A stretch of 64,000 bases of DNA, taken from positions 2,650,001 through 2,714,000 of the forward strand of contig NZ_CP034179.1 of assembly GCF_003860345.1 (NCBI RefSeq), given 5' to 3'. This DNA is from Caenibius tardaugens NBRC 16725 (lineage in GTDB: Bacteria; Pseudomonadota; Alphaproteobacteria; Sphingomonadales; Sphingomonadaceae). Of this stretch, positions 17,445 to 24,785 are shown one piece after another (position 1 is the first letter of the stretch; each line of letters starts with the position of its first letter). The notes under the pieces were generated by a model that had not been told where the DNA came from, searched no databases, and saw nothing but the letters and a program-made list of their open reading frames with translations. A program made the position numbers and the translations under genes.

Positions 17445-19136
17445 ATGTTGATTGATCTCCATGCCGGTTGTCCGGGCGATCTTCGCATATCCGACGTTTG
17501 CATCGTCGGGGCAGGTGCGGCGGGACTGACGCTGGCGCGGCAGCTTCTGGAACAGGGATATACGGTTACCCTGCTGGAAAGCGGCGGGCTCGATTTCGAG
17601 CAGGAAACGCAGGATCTCTATCGCGGCGAGAACGTGGGGCTGCCCTATTACGATCTCGATCAGGCGCGGCTGCGTTTCTTTGGCGGGACCGTGTCGATCT
17701 GGGGTGGCCGCTGCGCCATGATGAACCCGATCGATTTCGAACGGCGCGACTGGGTGAAGCATAGCGGCTGGCCTGTCCGGTATCAGGACATGCTGCCCTA
17801 TTACCAGCGGGCCAATGCTGCCTTCGATCTCGGGCCCATGCATTACGCAGAAGACGGCTGGGATGAACTGGGGCGGTCCGGGCCGGGTTTCGCGGACGAG
17901 AAGATCGCAACATCGTTCTGGCGGTTCGACGAGATGACCGAAAGGTTCACGGCGGGGATGAACCGTGACCTGCTGATGCATCCCGATCTCGATGTGCTGC
18001 TGCACGCCAATGTCGTGGGGCTTCAGGCGGGGAAGAAAGCCGATCGCATCGATTGCCTTCGGGTGGCAACGCTGCGGGGGCTGACATGCAAGGTTCGGGC
18101 AAAGCAATATGTGCTTGCCTGCGGGGCAATCGAAAATGCGCGGATGCTGCTAGTTTCGAACGATGTGGAACCGGCGGGCATTGGCAATGCGCACGATCAG
18201 GTGGGGCGCTACTTCATGGAGCATCCCTATGGTCGACTGGGCAAAGTGAAGACACAGAACCCGGTGAAACTGTGGGCGGCCTTCCAGAAGCGTTTCCAGC
18301 GTTCGGGGCCGCCGCTTGCCCCCGCGCTGCGGATGAGTGATGCCCAGCAGGCAGAACACAAGGCGTTGAATTGCAGTGTGACTTTCAAGCTCCAGCGCGA
18401 CCCGGGAAAAGGCGTCGCGGTGGGCAACAGGCTCTATCACCAGATCAAACATACGCTTTCGCCCGACGCGAAAGGGCGCTTTCTCAATCGGACCTATCGC
18501 CGCATGCGGGCGTGGTTCCATCGCGGCATTCGCGAAACGGTCGAAAAACTGCGCGTGCGCGCCGGGATGACCGATCTTTATGTCATGGTGCGGGGGGAAC
18601 AGGCCCCCAATCCCGACAGCCGCGTGATGTTGTCAGCCGAGCGCGATGCTTTCGGCGTGCCGCGGGTGCAACTCGACTGGCTGTTGAGCGAGCAGGACAA
18701 GGATACCGTGCGCGCCATGGCCCGCACGCTGGATGCCGAATTTCGGCGTCTGGGAATTGGCGAAGTCGAGCCTTGCGAGTGGCTTGATCAGCCGGGCACG
18801 GCATGGCCTGTCGACCCCACGGTGGGTAATCATCCGATTGCGGGCTATCACCACATGGGTGGTACCCGGATGAGCGATGATCCCGCACAGGGCGTGGTCG
18901 ACGCCAATTGCCGTGTCCACAATTACGCCAACCTTTATATTGCCGGCAGTTCGGTCTTCCCCACAAGCGGGTGGGCCAATCCGACCTTGACCATCGTGGC
19001 CCTCACGTTGCGATTGGCGGATCATCTGCACGGTATGCTGTCGGCAGAGGCGCGGGCGAACGCCCCTGCTCGTGCACCTGTCGGCAGCACCCCTATGGCA
19101 ACGGAGAAAAAGGCCCCGGGCTACGCCGGGGCCTGA
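17445..19136 (+). CDS. GMC-family FAD oxidoreductase
   Basis: 563 residues, no signal peptide. N-terminal SDVCIVGAGAAGLTLARQLLEQ is the FAD Rossmann motif, followed by ESGG; LRFFGGTVSIWGGRCAM lies in the GMC flavin-attachment region. The C-terminal domain has HHMGGTRMSDDP and TSGWANPTLTIVALTLRLADH, with the catalytic His and Asn of the family. Bacterial relatives oxidise sugars, alcohols or sterols; the substrate here is unknown. Position straight after the sigma/anti-sigma pair suggests it is part of the regulon. Codons just before its stop overlap a terminator used by the convergent nadA. Confidence 0.88.
   Translation: MLIDLHAGCPGDLRISDVCIVGAGAAGLTLARQLLEQGYTVTLLESGGLDFEQETQDLYRGENVGLPYYDLDQARLRFFGGTVSIWGGRCAMMNPIDFERRDWVKHSGWPVRYQDMLPYYQRANAAFDLGPMHYAEDGWDELGRSGPGFADEKIATSFWRFDEMTERFTAGMNRDLLMHPDLDVLLHANVVGLQAGKKADRIDCLRVATLRGLTCKVRAKQYVLACGAIENARMLLVSNDVEPAGIGNAHDQVGRYFMEHPYGRLGKVKTQNPVKLWAAFQKRFQRSGPPLAPALRMSDAQQAEHKALNCSVTFKLQRDPGKGVAVGNRLYHQIKHTLSPDAKGRFLNRTYRRMRAWFHRGIRETVEKLRVRAGMTDLYVMVRGEQAPNPDSRVMLSAERDAFGVPRVQLDWLLSEQDKDTVRAMARTLDAEFRRLGIGEVEPCEWLDQPGTAWPVDPTVGNHPIAGYHHMGGTRMSDDPAQGVVDANCRVHNYANLYIAGSSVFPTSGWANPTLTIVALTLRLADHLHGMLSAEARANAPARAPVGSTPMATEKKAPGYAGA
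19106..19133 (-). terminator. nadA terminator inside the 3' end of the GMC gene
   Basis: Perfect 8-bp stem GGCCCCGG / CCGGGGCC around GCTACG, flanked on the left by AAAAA, which reads TTTTT after the stem on the minus strand. It therefore fits termination of the minus-strand nadA message. The hairpin encodes the last codons of the convergent GMC gene. Confidence 0.7.
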
Positions 19137-19180
19137 AGCTGCGGGCCCCGTTAAGCGAGGGGGCGCCGCATGATCAGCGA

Positions 19181-20167
19181 TCAGCGATTGCCGAGATCGC
19201 CCTTGCCCACGGTGCCAGCCGCCATTTCCAGCATCCGGTCGAGCGAACGCTTGGCATCGAGCCGCAGCGTTTCCTCGATTTCGATGCGTGGCTGGAGATC
19301 GCGCAGCGCGAGGTAGAGCTTTTCCAGCGTGTTAAGCGCCATATAGGGGCAGATATTGCAGTTGCAGTTGCCGTCCGCACCGGGGGCGCCGATGAATGTC
19401 TTGTGCGGCAGCGCCTTTTCCATCTGGTGGATGATGTGCGGTTCTGTCGCGACAATCAGCGTGTCGCCTTCCATGGTCTTGGCATAGTTCAAAATGCCGC
19501 TGGTCGAACCGACATAGTCGGCGTGATCGACAATCGTCGGCGGGCATTCGGGATGGGCGGCGATGGGTGCGCCCGGATATTGTTGCTTGAGCTTCAGCAG
19601 TTCGGTCTCGCTGAAGGCTTCGTGCACGATGCATACGCCCGGCCAGAGCAGCATTTCGCGATTGAATTTGCGCGACAGATACCCGCCCAGATGGCGGTCC
19701 GGCCCGAAGATAATCTTCTGTTCGGGGGGGATCTGCTGGAGAATTGTTTCCGCGCTGGACGAGGTGACGATGATATCGCTGAGCGCCTTCACCTCGGTCG
19801 AGCAGTTGATATAGGTCAGCGCGATATGATCGGGGTGTGCTTCGCGGAAAGCCTTGAACTTTTCCGGTGGGCACGAATCTTCGAGGCTGCAGCCTGCCTC
19901 CAGATCGGGCAGGACGACAATCTTCTGCGGGCTGAGGATCTTGGCCGTTTCGGCCATGAACTTGACCCCGCAGAAGGCGATGACTTCGGCATCGGTATCG
20001 GCGGCCTTGCGGCTCAATTCCAGCGAATCGCCCACGAAGTCGGCGAGATCCTGAATTTCCGGTTTCTGATAATAATGCGCGAGGATAACGGCATTGCGTT
20101 CCTTGCGCAGCCGTTCGATTTCGGCGCGTACATCGATACCGGTCAGGTCGGCGGTGTGGATAGTCAT
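19181..20167 (-). CDS. nadA: quinolinate synthase
   Basis: 328-residue [4Fe-4S] enzyme that condenses iminoaspartate with dihydroxyacetone phosphate in NAD synthesis. Seen: AVILAHYYQKPEIQDLADF at the N-terminus, FCGVKFMAETAKIL, PDLEAGCSLEDSCP, HPECPP, and NCNCNICPYMALNTLEKLYLAL; the Cys residues of the second and last motifs are cluster ligands. Start MTIHTAD at 20167 has GGAAGG upstream; the codon 15 bases earlier has none. nadB and nadC are not in the window. Confidence 0.95.
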   Translation of the reverse strand: MTIHTADLTGIDVRAEIERLRKERNAVILAHYYQKPEIQDLADFVGDSLELSRKAADTDAEVIAFCGVKFMAETAKILSPQKIVVLPDLEAGCSLEDSCPPEKFKAFREAHPDHIALTYINCSTEVKALSDIIVTSSSAETILQQIPPEQKIIFGPDRHLGGYLSRKFNREMLLWPGVCIVHEAFSETELLKLKQQYPGAPIAAHPECPPTIVDHADYVGSTSGILNYAKTMEGDTLIVATEPHIIHQMEKALPHKTFIGAPGADGNCNCNICPYMALNTLEKLYLALRDLQPRIEIEETLRLDAKRSLDRMLEMAAGTVGKGDLGNR

Positions 20168-20246
20168 GGGCCCTTCCTGCATTCAGGGATATGTCGTTAC
20201 AACGTCCCTAGAAGCCAGAGGGCCCAGTCCCAAGAAGATTTTCTTC

Positions 20247-20963
20247 CTATCCTGCCGCCAGCGTTTCTGCCCAGGCAATGACCGGGGTGCTGGCCGCCAG
20301 TGCATTCACCACCACCTTGCACAGGAAAATCACCGCGACCCCCCACCACAAGGCGGGATGCACCGCCCCGCGCGTGCGCCGGTCATGCAGCATGGCAATA
20401 CCCAATACCGCCGCCTGTAGCGCCCCTTCGATCCACGGGCCCCATGGGGTCATGATGATCGGACCGGGAACAAGGCGGCCAAACGCCGGCTCCATCAGGA
20501 CCACGGTGGCGACCAGCATCAGGCGCCGGTGCCATTCGGTGGAACGGCGGCGGACAAGGGCAGCGGCAAGCACAGCGATAAAGAAGGCCAGATGGACCGG
20601 GCCGAGCATCAGGAAATAGGGATCGGTGAATATCGGCGGCACCCGGTGCAGGGCGATCGCCTGCACAGTGACCTGCGTCCCGATGCCGCAAATGAACAGC
20701 GCCAGTGCCGCACCGCACCACCCCAGTTTGCGGTGCACGGCCAGATTGCCGCTGCCTGCGAGATAGTTCTGTACAATGAACAGGCCGAGCCAGCCCAGCA
20801 TGGCAATGCCGTGGATGTGCACGGTCAGCGGCGCGACGGCAACATTCGAGAAGCCGCGCAAGGCCCATTGCAGGAATGCGAAAACGACTAGAACAAAAAT
20901 CCCGATGGCCAGGCGAAAGAAAAACGCCTGATCCTGCCGATAAGCGGCGACATTGCTGGCCAT
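20247..20963 (-). CDS. hypothetical polytopic membrane protein
   Basis: 238 residues with about seven predicted membrane segments. HIHGIAMLGWLGLFIVQNYL and HRKLGW give a H-x-H...W...Q...HR-x-L-G pattern shared by a group of uncharacterised proteobacterial membrane proteins; a second patch reads GPVHLAFF and EWHRRLMLVATVVLMEPAF. The spaced His residues could bind heme or metal, but this is speculation. Its ribosome site lies in the loop of a small hairpin (20967-20984). No operon partner: nadA follows 79 bases later on the same strand and may be co-transcribed. Confidence 0.75.
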   Translation of the reverse strand: MASNVAAYRQDQAFFFRLAIGIFVLVVFAFLQWALRGFSNVAVAPLTVHIHGIAMLGWLGLFIVQNYLAGSGNLAVHRKLGWCGAALALFICGIGTQVTVQAIALHRVPPIFTDPYFLMLGPVHLAFFIAVLAAALVRRRSTEWHRRLMLVATVVLMEPAFGRLVPGPIIMTPWGPWIEGALQAAVLGIAMLHDRRTRGAVHPALWWGVAVIFLCKVVVNALAASTPVIAWAETLAAG

Positions 20964-20966
20964 ATG

Positions 20967-21003
20967 TTATTCCCCCCGGAATAAAGAATATCCCAAGGAA
21001 TAA
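20967..21003. promoter_or_regulatory. GGAATAA inverted and direct repeats at the membrane-protein start
   Basis: A perfect inverted repeat TTATTCC-CCCC-GGAATAA (20967-20984) lies four bases before the membrane-protein ATG, and the half-site GGAATAA recurs at 20997-21003, 19 bp further. On the minus-strand RNA the Shine-Dalgarno-like GGGG falls in the hairpin loop. Either a repressor operator or an RNA element controlling ribosome access. Confidence 0.35.
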
Positions 21004-21054
21004 TATAACGGGTCTCAGTATTAACCAAGTATAATTGCCTGATGCTGCTGCCGA

Positions 21055-21927
21055 TCAGGCTGCGAGGCGCCATGTTTCCCCTTGTCGGGAAACTTTTCCT
21101 TTTTGTTCTAGGTCTATAAGATGCGCGAGGACTGACATGCCCGCTGCCGGATAGAGGCCGGGATCGGTGCCCTTGTACATCGCTGGCACCATGTCCGGGA
21201 TCGCTTGCGGGCCATGTTCCAGTTGCCGCAATATCTGGCGTTCGCGCTGGCGGCGGTGCCCGACCATGCCGCGTACCAGTTGCTGGGGCTTCTCCACCGC
21301 AGGGCCATGGGCGGGATAATAGACCCGGTCGGCCCGATCGTAGAGCAGCGTGAGCGAAAGCATATAGGCCGCCATGTCGCCATCCGGCGGGGATACGACG
21401 CTGGTTGACCAGCCCATCACGTGATCGCCGGTAAACAGCGCGCCCGTTTGTTCCAATGCGAAGCACAGGTGGTTGGAGGTATGCCCCGGTGTCGCCACCG
21501 CGCGCAGGGTATAGCCATCGCCCGCGATCGCTTCGCCATCCTGCATCACCCGGTCAGGGGCATAGGTGGTATCGAACGGGGCATCCGCACGCGGGCCCGA
21601 GGTGTCGAGCACGAGCGGCGCACAGCCCACAATCTCCGCGCCGGTCAGCAGTTTGAGCGGGGCCGCGGCGGGCGAATGATCCCGGTGCGTGTGCGTGCAG
21701 GTGATCGTGCGTACGCGGGCGTCCCCGATTGCCGCCAGCAGCGCATCGATATGCGCCGGATCGTTGGGGCCGGGATCGAGCACGACGACATCCGCGGCCG
21801 TGCCGATGAGATAGGTTTGCGTGCCGGTATAGGTGAAGGGCGACGGGTTGGGCGCCAGAACGCGCCGGACGAGCGGTTCGAGAACTTCGACCTTTCCGGT
21901 CGGCCAGGGACGGGTAGGGGCATCCAT
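21055..21927 (-). CDS. metallo-beta-lactamase-fold hydrolase (LACTB2-like)
   Basis: 290 residues. THTHRDHSPAA is the HxHxDH metal motif; GHTSNHLCF, FTGDHVMGWSTSV and YYPAHGPAV supply the further His and Asp ligands. A C-terminal winged-helix-like domain (about residues 215-290, with RRQRERQILRQLEHGPQAI) marks the LACTB2/BLACT_WH group, whose members are nucleases or hydrolases of small esters. Substrate unknown. Minus strand, divergent from glpK across an 88-base gap that contains a tandem repeat. Confidence 0.87.
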   Translation of the reverse strand: MDAPTRPWPTGKVEVLEPLVRRVLAPNPSPFTYTGTQTYLIGTAADVVVLDPGPNDPAHIDALLAAIGDARVRTITCTHTHRDHSPAAAPLKLLTGAEIVGCAPLVLDTSGPRADAPFDTTYAPDRVMQDGEAIAGDGYTLRAVATPGHTSNHLCFALEQTGALFTGDHVMGWSTSVVSPPDGDMAAYMLSLTLLYDRADRVYYPAHGPAVEKPQQLVRGMVGHRRQRERQILRQLEHGPQAIPDMVPAMYKGTDPGLYPAAGMSVLAHLIDLEQKGKVSRQGETWRLAA

Positions 21928-21950
21928 GCGGTGGCATATGGGGGCTCGAT

Positions 21951-21988
21951 GCTGTTAAGTCGAGACTGCGCTGTTAAGTCAGGACTGC
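21951..21988. repeat. 19-bp tandem repeat, two copies
   Basis: GCTGTTAAGTCGAGACTGC (21951-21969) is followed directly by GCTGTTAAGTCAGGACTGC (21970-21988); 17 of 19 bases agree. It lies in the short divergent region between the hydrolase and glpK, 27 bases before the glpK start, so it could be a pair of regulator half-sites or a recent duplication. Confidence 0.6.
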
Positions 21989-22015
21989 AAGGCACGGATG
22001 TCTGTGGGAGAGATA

Positions 22016-23488
22016 ATGGGCCAAGAGCTGATTCTGGTGCTGGATGAAGGCACGACATCGACCCGGGCGATGCTGTTCGCGCTGGATGGCCGCGTGGTGG
22101 CGCAGGCACAACGGGAATTGACGCAGTTCTATCCCGCCCCCGGCCATGTGGAACACGATGCCCGCGAAATATGGGAGCGCACGATCGCCTGCGCGCGCGA
22201 TGTGGTGGCGCAGGCGGGGAATCCGGATGATATCGTGGCCATCGGTATCACCAATCAGCGCGAAACGGTGGTGGCCTGGGATCGGCAGAGCGGTGAGCCT
22301 TTGGCTCGGGCGCTGGTCTGGCAGGATCGCAGGACCGCGCAGCAGTGCGAAACGCTGAAGGCAGCTGGGCAGGAGGCGCTGGTTCAGGAAAAAACCGGCC
22401 TGCTGCTCGATCCCTACTTCTCCGCGACCAAGATGCGCTGGCTGCTTGATAACGAACCGGCGGTGGCTGCGGCGGCCGCCGCGGGACGGCTGGCGCTGGG
22501 GACAGTGGAAAGCTGGTTGACCTTCAAGCTGAGCGGCGGCGCACACCAGAGCGATGCCAGCAATGCCAGTCGCACCCTGTTGTTGCCGCTCGAAGGTAGC
22601 GGCTGGGACGCGGGTCTATGCGATCTGTTCGGGGTGCCGCGAGCTGCCTTGCCCGAAGTGACCGATAATGCCGGACGTCTGGCGTTGGCCTCGGCGGAAT
22701 GGCTGGGGCGCGTCCTTCCGATTACCGGGATGGCGGGCGATCAGCAGGCGGCGACGATAGGGCAGGCATGCCTGTCTCCGGGCGACACCAAGGCGACGTA
22801 TGGCACCGGGGCTTTCATTCTCTCCAATACGGGCGCCGCACCGCCGCGTTCGCAAAACCGGCTGCTGGGCACGGTGCTGTATCAGATGGACGGACGGCGC
22901 CGTTATGCCCTGGAAGGCTCTGTGTTCGTGGCGGGCAGTCTGGTCCAGTGGCTGCGCGATTCCCTCGGGATCGTGGACAGCGCGGGGCAAACCGAAATGC
23001 TGGCCCGGTCGGTGCCCGATAGCGGCGGGGTGGTGATCGTTCCCGCACTGACAGGTCTGGGTGCACCGCATTGGCGGCCGGAGGCGCGAGGCGCGATCCA
23101 TGGGCTGAGCTTCGCCACGGGCAAGGCGCAGATCGCGCGGGCTGCGCTGGAGGCGATGGCTTATCAGACCAGCGATCTGGCCACGGCCTTCGCAGCGGAC
23201 GGCGCGCCATGGTCGCGGTTGCGGATCGATGGCGGGATGAGCGCGAATGACTGGCTGGCGCAGGATCTGGCCGACATGCTGGATATTCCGGTCGAACGGC
23301 CTGATTTTGTCGAAACCACCGCGCTGGGGGCGGCGATGCTGGCGGCGGTGGGAGCCGGGCTGTTTGCCGATTTGCCCGCCGCAGCGGCGGCCATGGGCGG
23401 TGCACGGCGCAGTTTTATGCCGGCAATGGATGCGGAAACACGGGCCGAACGGTTTGCCCGGTGGCAGCGGGCACTGGCGGGCGTGTGA
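22016..23488 (+). CDS. glpK: glycerol kinase
   Basis: 490-residue FGGY-family kinase phosphorylating glycerol at C3. Seen: LVLDEGTTSTRAMLF (phosphate 1 loop), GITNQRETVVAWDRQSG, WQDRRTAQQCE, MAGDQQAATIGQ, TKATYGTGAFIL, and IDGGMSANDWLAQDLADML (adenosine loop). GGGAGAG selects ATG 22016 over 21998. The usual partners glpD and glpF are not beside it. Cytosolic; feeds glycerol into glycerol-3-phosphate metabolism. Confidence 0.95.
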   Translation: MGQELILVLDEGTTSTRAMLFALDGRVVAQAQRELTQFYPAPGHVEHDAREIWERTIACARDVVAQAGNPDDIVAIGITNQRETVVAWDRQSGEPLARALVWQDRRTAQQCETLKAAGQEALVQEKTGLLLDPYFSATKMRWLLDNEPAVAAAAAAGRLALGTVESWLTFKLSGGAHQSDASNASRTLLLPLEGSGWDAGLCDLFGVPRAALPEVTDNAGRLALASAEWLGRVLPITGMAGDQQAATIGQACLSPGDTKATYGTGAFILSNTGAAPPRSQNRLLGTVLYQMDGRRRYALEGSVFVAGSLVQWLRDSLGIVDSAGQTEMLARSVPDSGGVVIVPALTGLGAPHWRPEARGAIHGLSFATGKAQIARAALEAMAYQTSDLATAFAADGAPWSRLRIDGGMSANDWLAQDLADMLDIPVERPDFVETTALGAAMLAAVGAGLFADLPAAAAAMGGARRSFMPAMDAETRAERFARWQRALAGV

Positions 23489-23491
23489 CGG

Positions 23492-23959
23492 TCAGGCGCA
23501 GTGCAATTCCCGGCCCAGCCTGTCGCGCAGGCGATGGATGGCGCAAGGCGACATGGTGAAGCGGCTGTGCCACGCCCGGTCAAAACGTTGGACGCGCGCG
23601 TAGAACCGCTCCGTCGCCGCAATCAGATCGCGCAGGACAAGCGGCAACATCACCAGTTGTTCCGGATCGGACCTGCTCGCCTCAACGGGCAGGCGGCCAC
23701 AGCGCCTTAGCTGAAATTCACTGATTTCATTGTGAAAATAGGCCCGTTGATTGAGCAGCCATGCAATCACGTGCATCATCCGGGTCGAGGTACGCAGCGC
23801 TTCGCAGGACAAGGCGATCCGGGCAAGATCTTCGTCCTCTTGCTTGAGATCGAGCTGATCGGCCAAGGCGAAGGATAGCCGTACTTCATCCGCCAGCACG
23901 AGCGCCTCCGCATAGAGGCCTTCCACGATAGAGCGATTGATGTCGACCGGTGTTGTCAT
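23492..23959 (-). CDS. rcdA: RcdA-like cell-cycle adaptor (DUF1465)
   Basis: 155-residue all-helical protein of the DUF1465/RcdA family. Conserved stretches: GLYAEALVLADEVRLSF, SCEALRTSTRMMHVIAWLLNQRA, and a family-typical RRCGRLPVEASRSDPEQLVMLP. In Caulobacter RcdA links ClpXP to the regulator CtrA so that CtrA is destroyed at the start of replication; a similar role is likely but unproven here. Convergent with glpK (three-base gap). The 168 bases upstream hold no gene; a promoter presumably lies there. Confidence 0.85.
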   Translation of the reverse strand: MTTPVDINRSIVEGLYAEALVLADEVRLSFALADQLDLKQEDEDLARIALSCEALRTSTRMMHVIAWLLNQRAYFHNEISEFQLRRCGRLPVEASRSDPEQLVMLPLVLRDLIAATERFYARVQRFDRAWHSRFTMSPCAIHRLRDRLGRELHCA

Positions 23960-24127
23960 TGTTGACCCGGGCTAATGCAGAGCGTGCAGTGATACCACTG
24001 TCAGGGGCTGCGTTTTGCCGAAGAATTCCGGACTGTCCCCAAGCGGTACTGTTTTTAGATACCCCAAAACGTGCCGCAGCGGGGCCGTTGCCGCGGCGCG
24101 ACATTCCGCTGCATGAGGTTGCGCCGT

Positions 24128-24325
24128 TCAGGCGATGATATCGGGCAGGAGCGCGTCCTCGATCAGGGCGATCTGGTCTTTCAGGCGCAGCTTGCGTTTT
24201 TTTAGGCGCGCGATCTGCAACTGGTCGGTACTTCCGGCCGCTGTCAGCGCGTCAATCGCGGCATCAAGATCGCGATGTTCGATCCGCAAACTTTCGAGGC
24301 GCTTGCGCATCTCTTCTTCGGTCAC
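24128..24325 (-). CDS. YdcH-like small coiled-coil protein (DUF465)
   Basis: 65 residues, highly charged and helical: MTEEEMRKRLESLRIEHRDLDAAIDAL then RLKKRKLRLKDQIALIED, the typical YdcH/DUF465 two-helix hairpin with the L-K-K-R-K-L-x-L-K-D signature. Function unknown; such proteins are abundant in alphaproteobacteria. It faces a second, shorter relative at 24521 across a 195-base divergent region in which no clear operator was seen. Confidence 0.85.
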   Translation of the reverse strand: MTEEEMRKRLESLRIEHRDLDAAIDALTAAGSTDQLQIARLKKRKLRLKDQIALIEDALLPDIIA

Positions 24326-24520
24326 TTGTCACCTGCCTGCTGTTGCCCATCGGGCGATTCGTCTTGTCTCTGCAGGCTCTTGTCGCGCGGAGCCGCTGAT
24401 TGCATCTTGCAAAATAGGCGCAATGTGATTGGATGACAATCGTACCACATGCCGAAAGAGCATGAGTCGCAATACCATCTGGTTCAGGGGTTATGAGCAA
24501 CCTTGTTAAGGAGGTACCCA

Positions 24521-24676
24521 ATGGAATCGTCACACTTCAGTGCCCTGCAGCTCAAACATCGCGGTATCGAACAGCAACTGCGTCAGGAAATGAGCCGCCC
24601 GTCGCCGGACGAGACGATCATTCAGTCCCTCAAGAAGCGGAAGTTGCGAATCAAGGAAGCCCTTGCACAGATCTAG
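24521..24676 (+). CDS. second YdcH-like protein, 51 residues
   Basis: A short gene easily missed by size cut-offs. ATG 24521 follows an ideal AAGGAG (24508-24513), and the 51-residue product ends with QSLKKRKLRIKEALAQI, matching the L-K-K-R-K-L-x-x-K core of its divergent neighbour; the N-terminal half (LQLKHRGIEQQLRQEM) is the other helix. A hairpin follows the stop. Two paralogues placed back to back suggest duplication. Function unknown. Confidence 0.85.
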   Translation: MESSHFSALQLKHRGIEQQLRQEMSRPSPDETIIQSLKKRKLRIKEALAQI

Positions 24677-24689
24677 GGTGGCCGCTTTG

Positions 24690-24739
24690 CAGGAGCGGCG
24701 GATTGCGTCGCTCCTGCTGAGGCTCGTGGGGCTTTTTTA
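24690..24739 (+). terminator. probable terminator after the small YdcH-like gene
   Basis: An 8-bp stem CAGGAGCG / CGCTCCTG (24690-24697 with 24709-24716) is followed 16 bases later by GGGGCTTTTTT (T-run 24733-24738). The distance between stem and T-run is larger than usual, so termination may involve a second weak fold. Confidence 0.45.
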
Positions 24740-24785
24740 TACCTATACCGTTCACAAAAGCGCCGATCTGCGATAGGCGATTACC

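Noticed and set aside
18908-20281. 457-codon open frame running from the GMC end through nadA on the plus strand
   Set aside because: It crosses a terminator and lies antisense to an unmistakable nadA.
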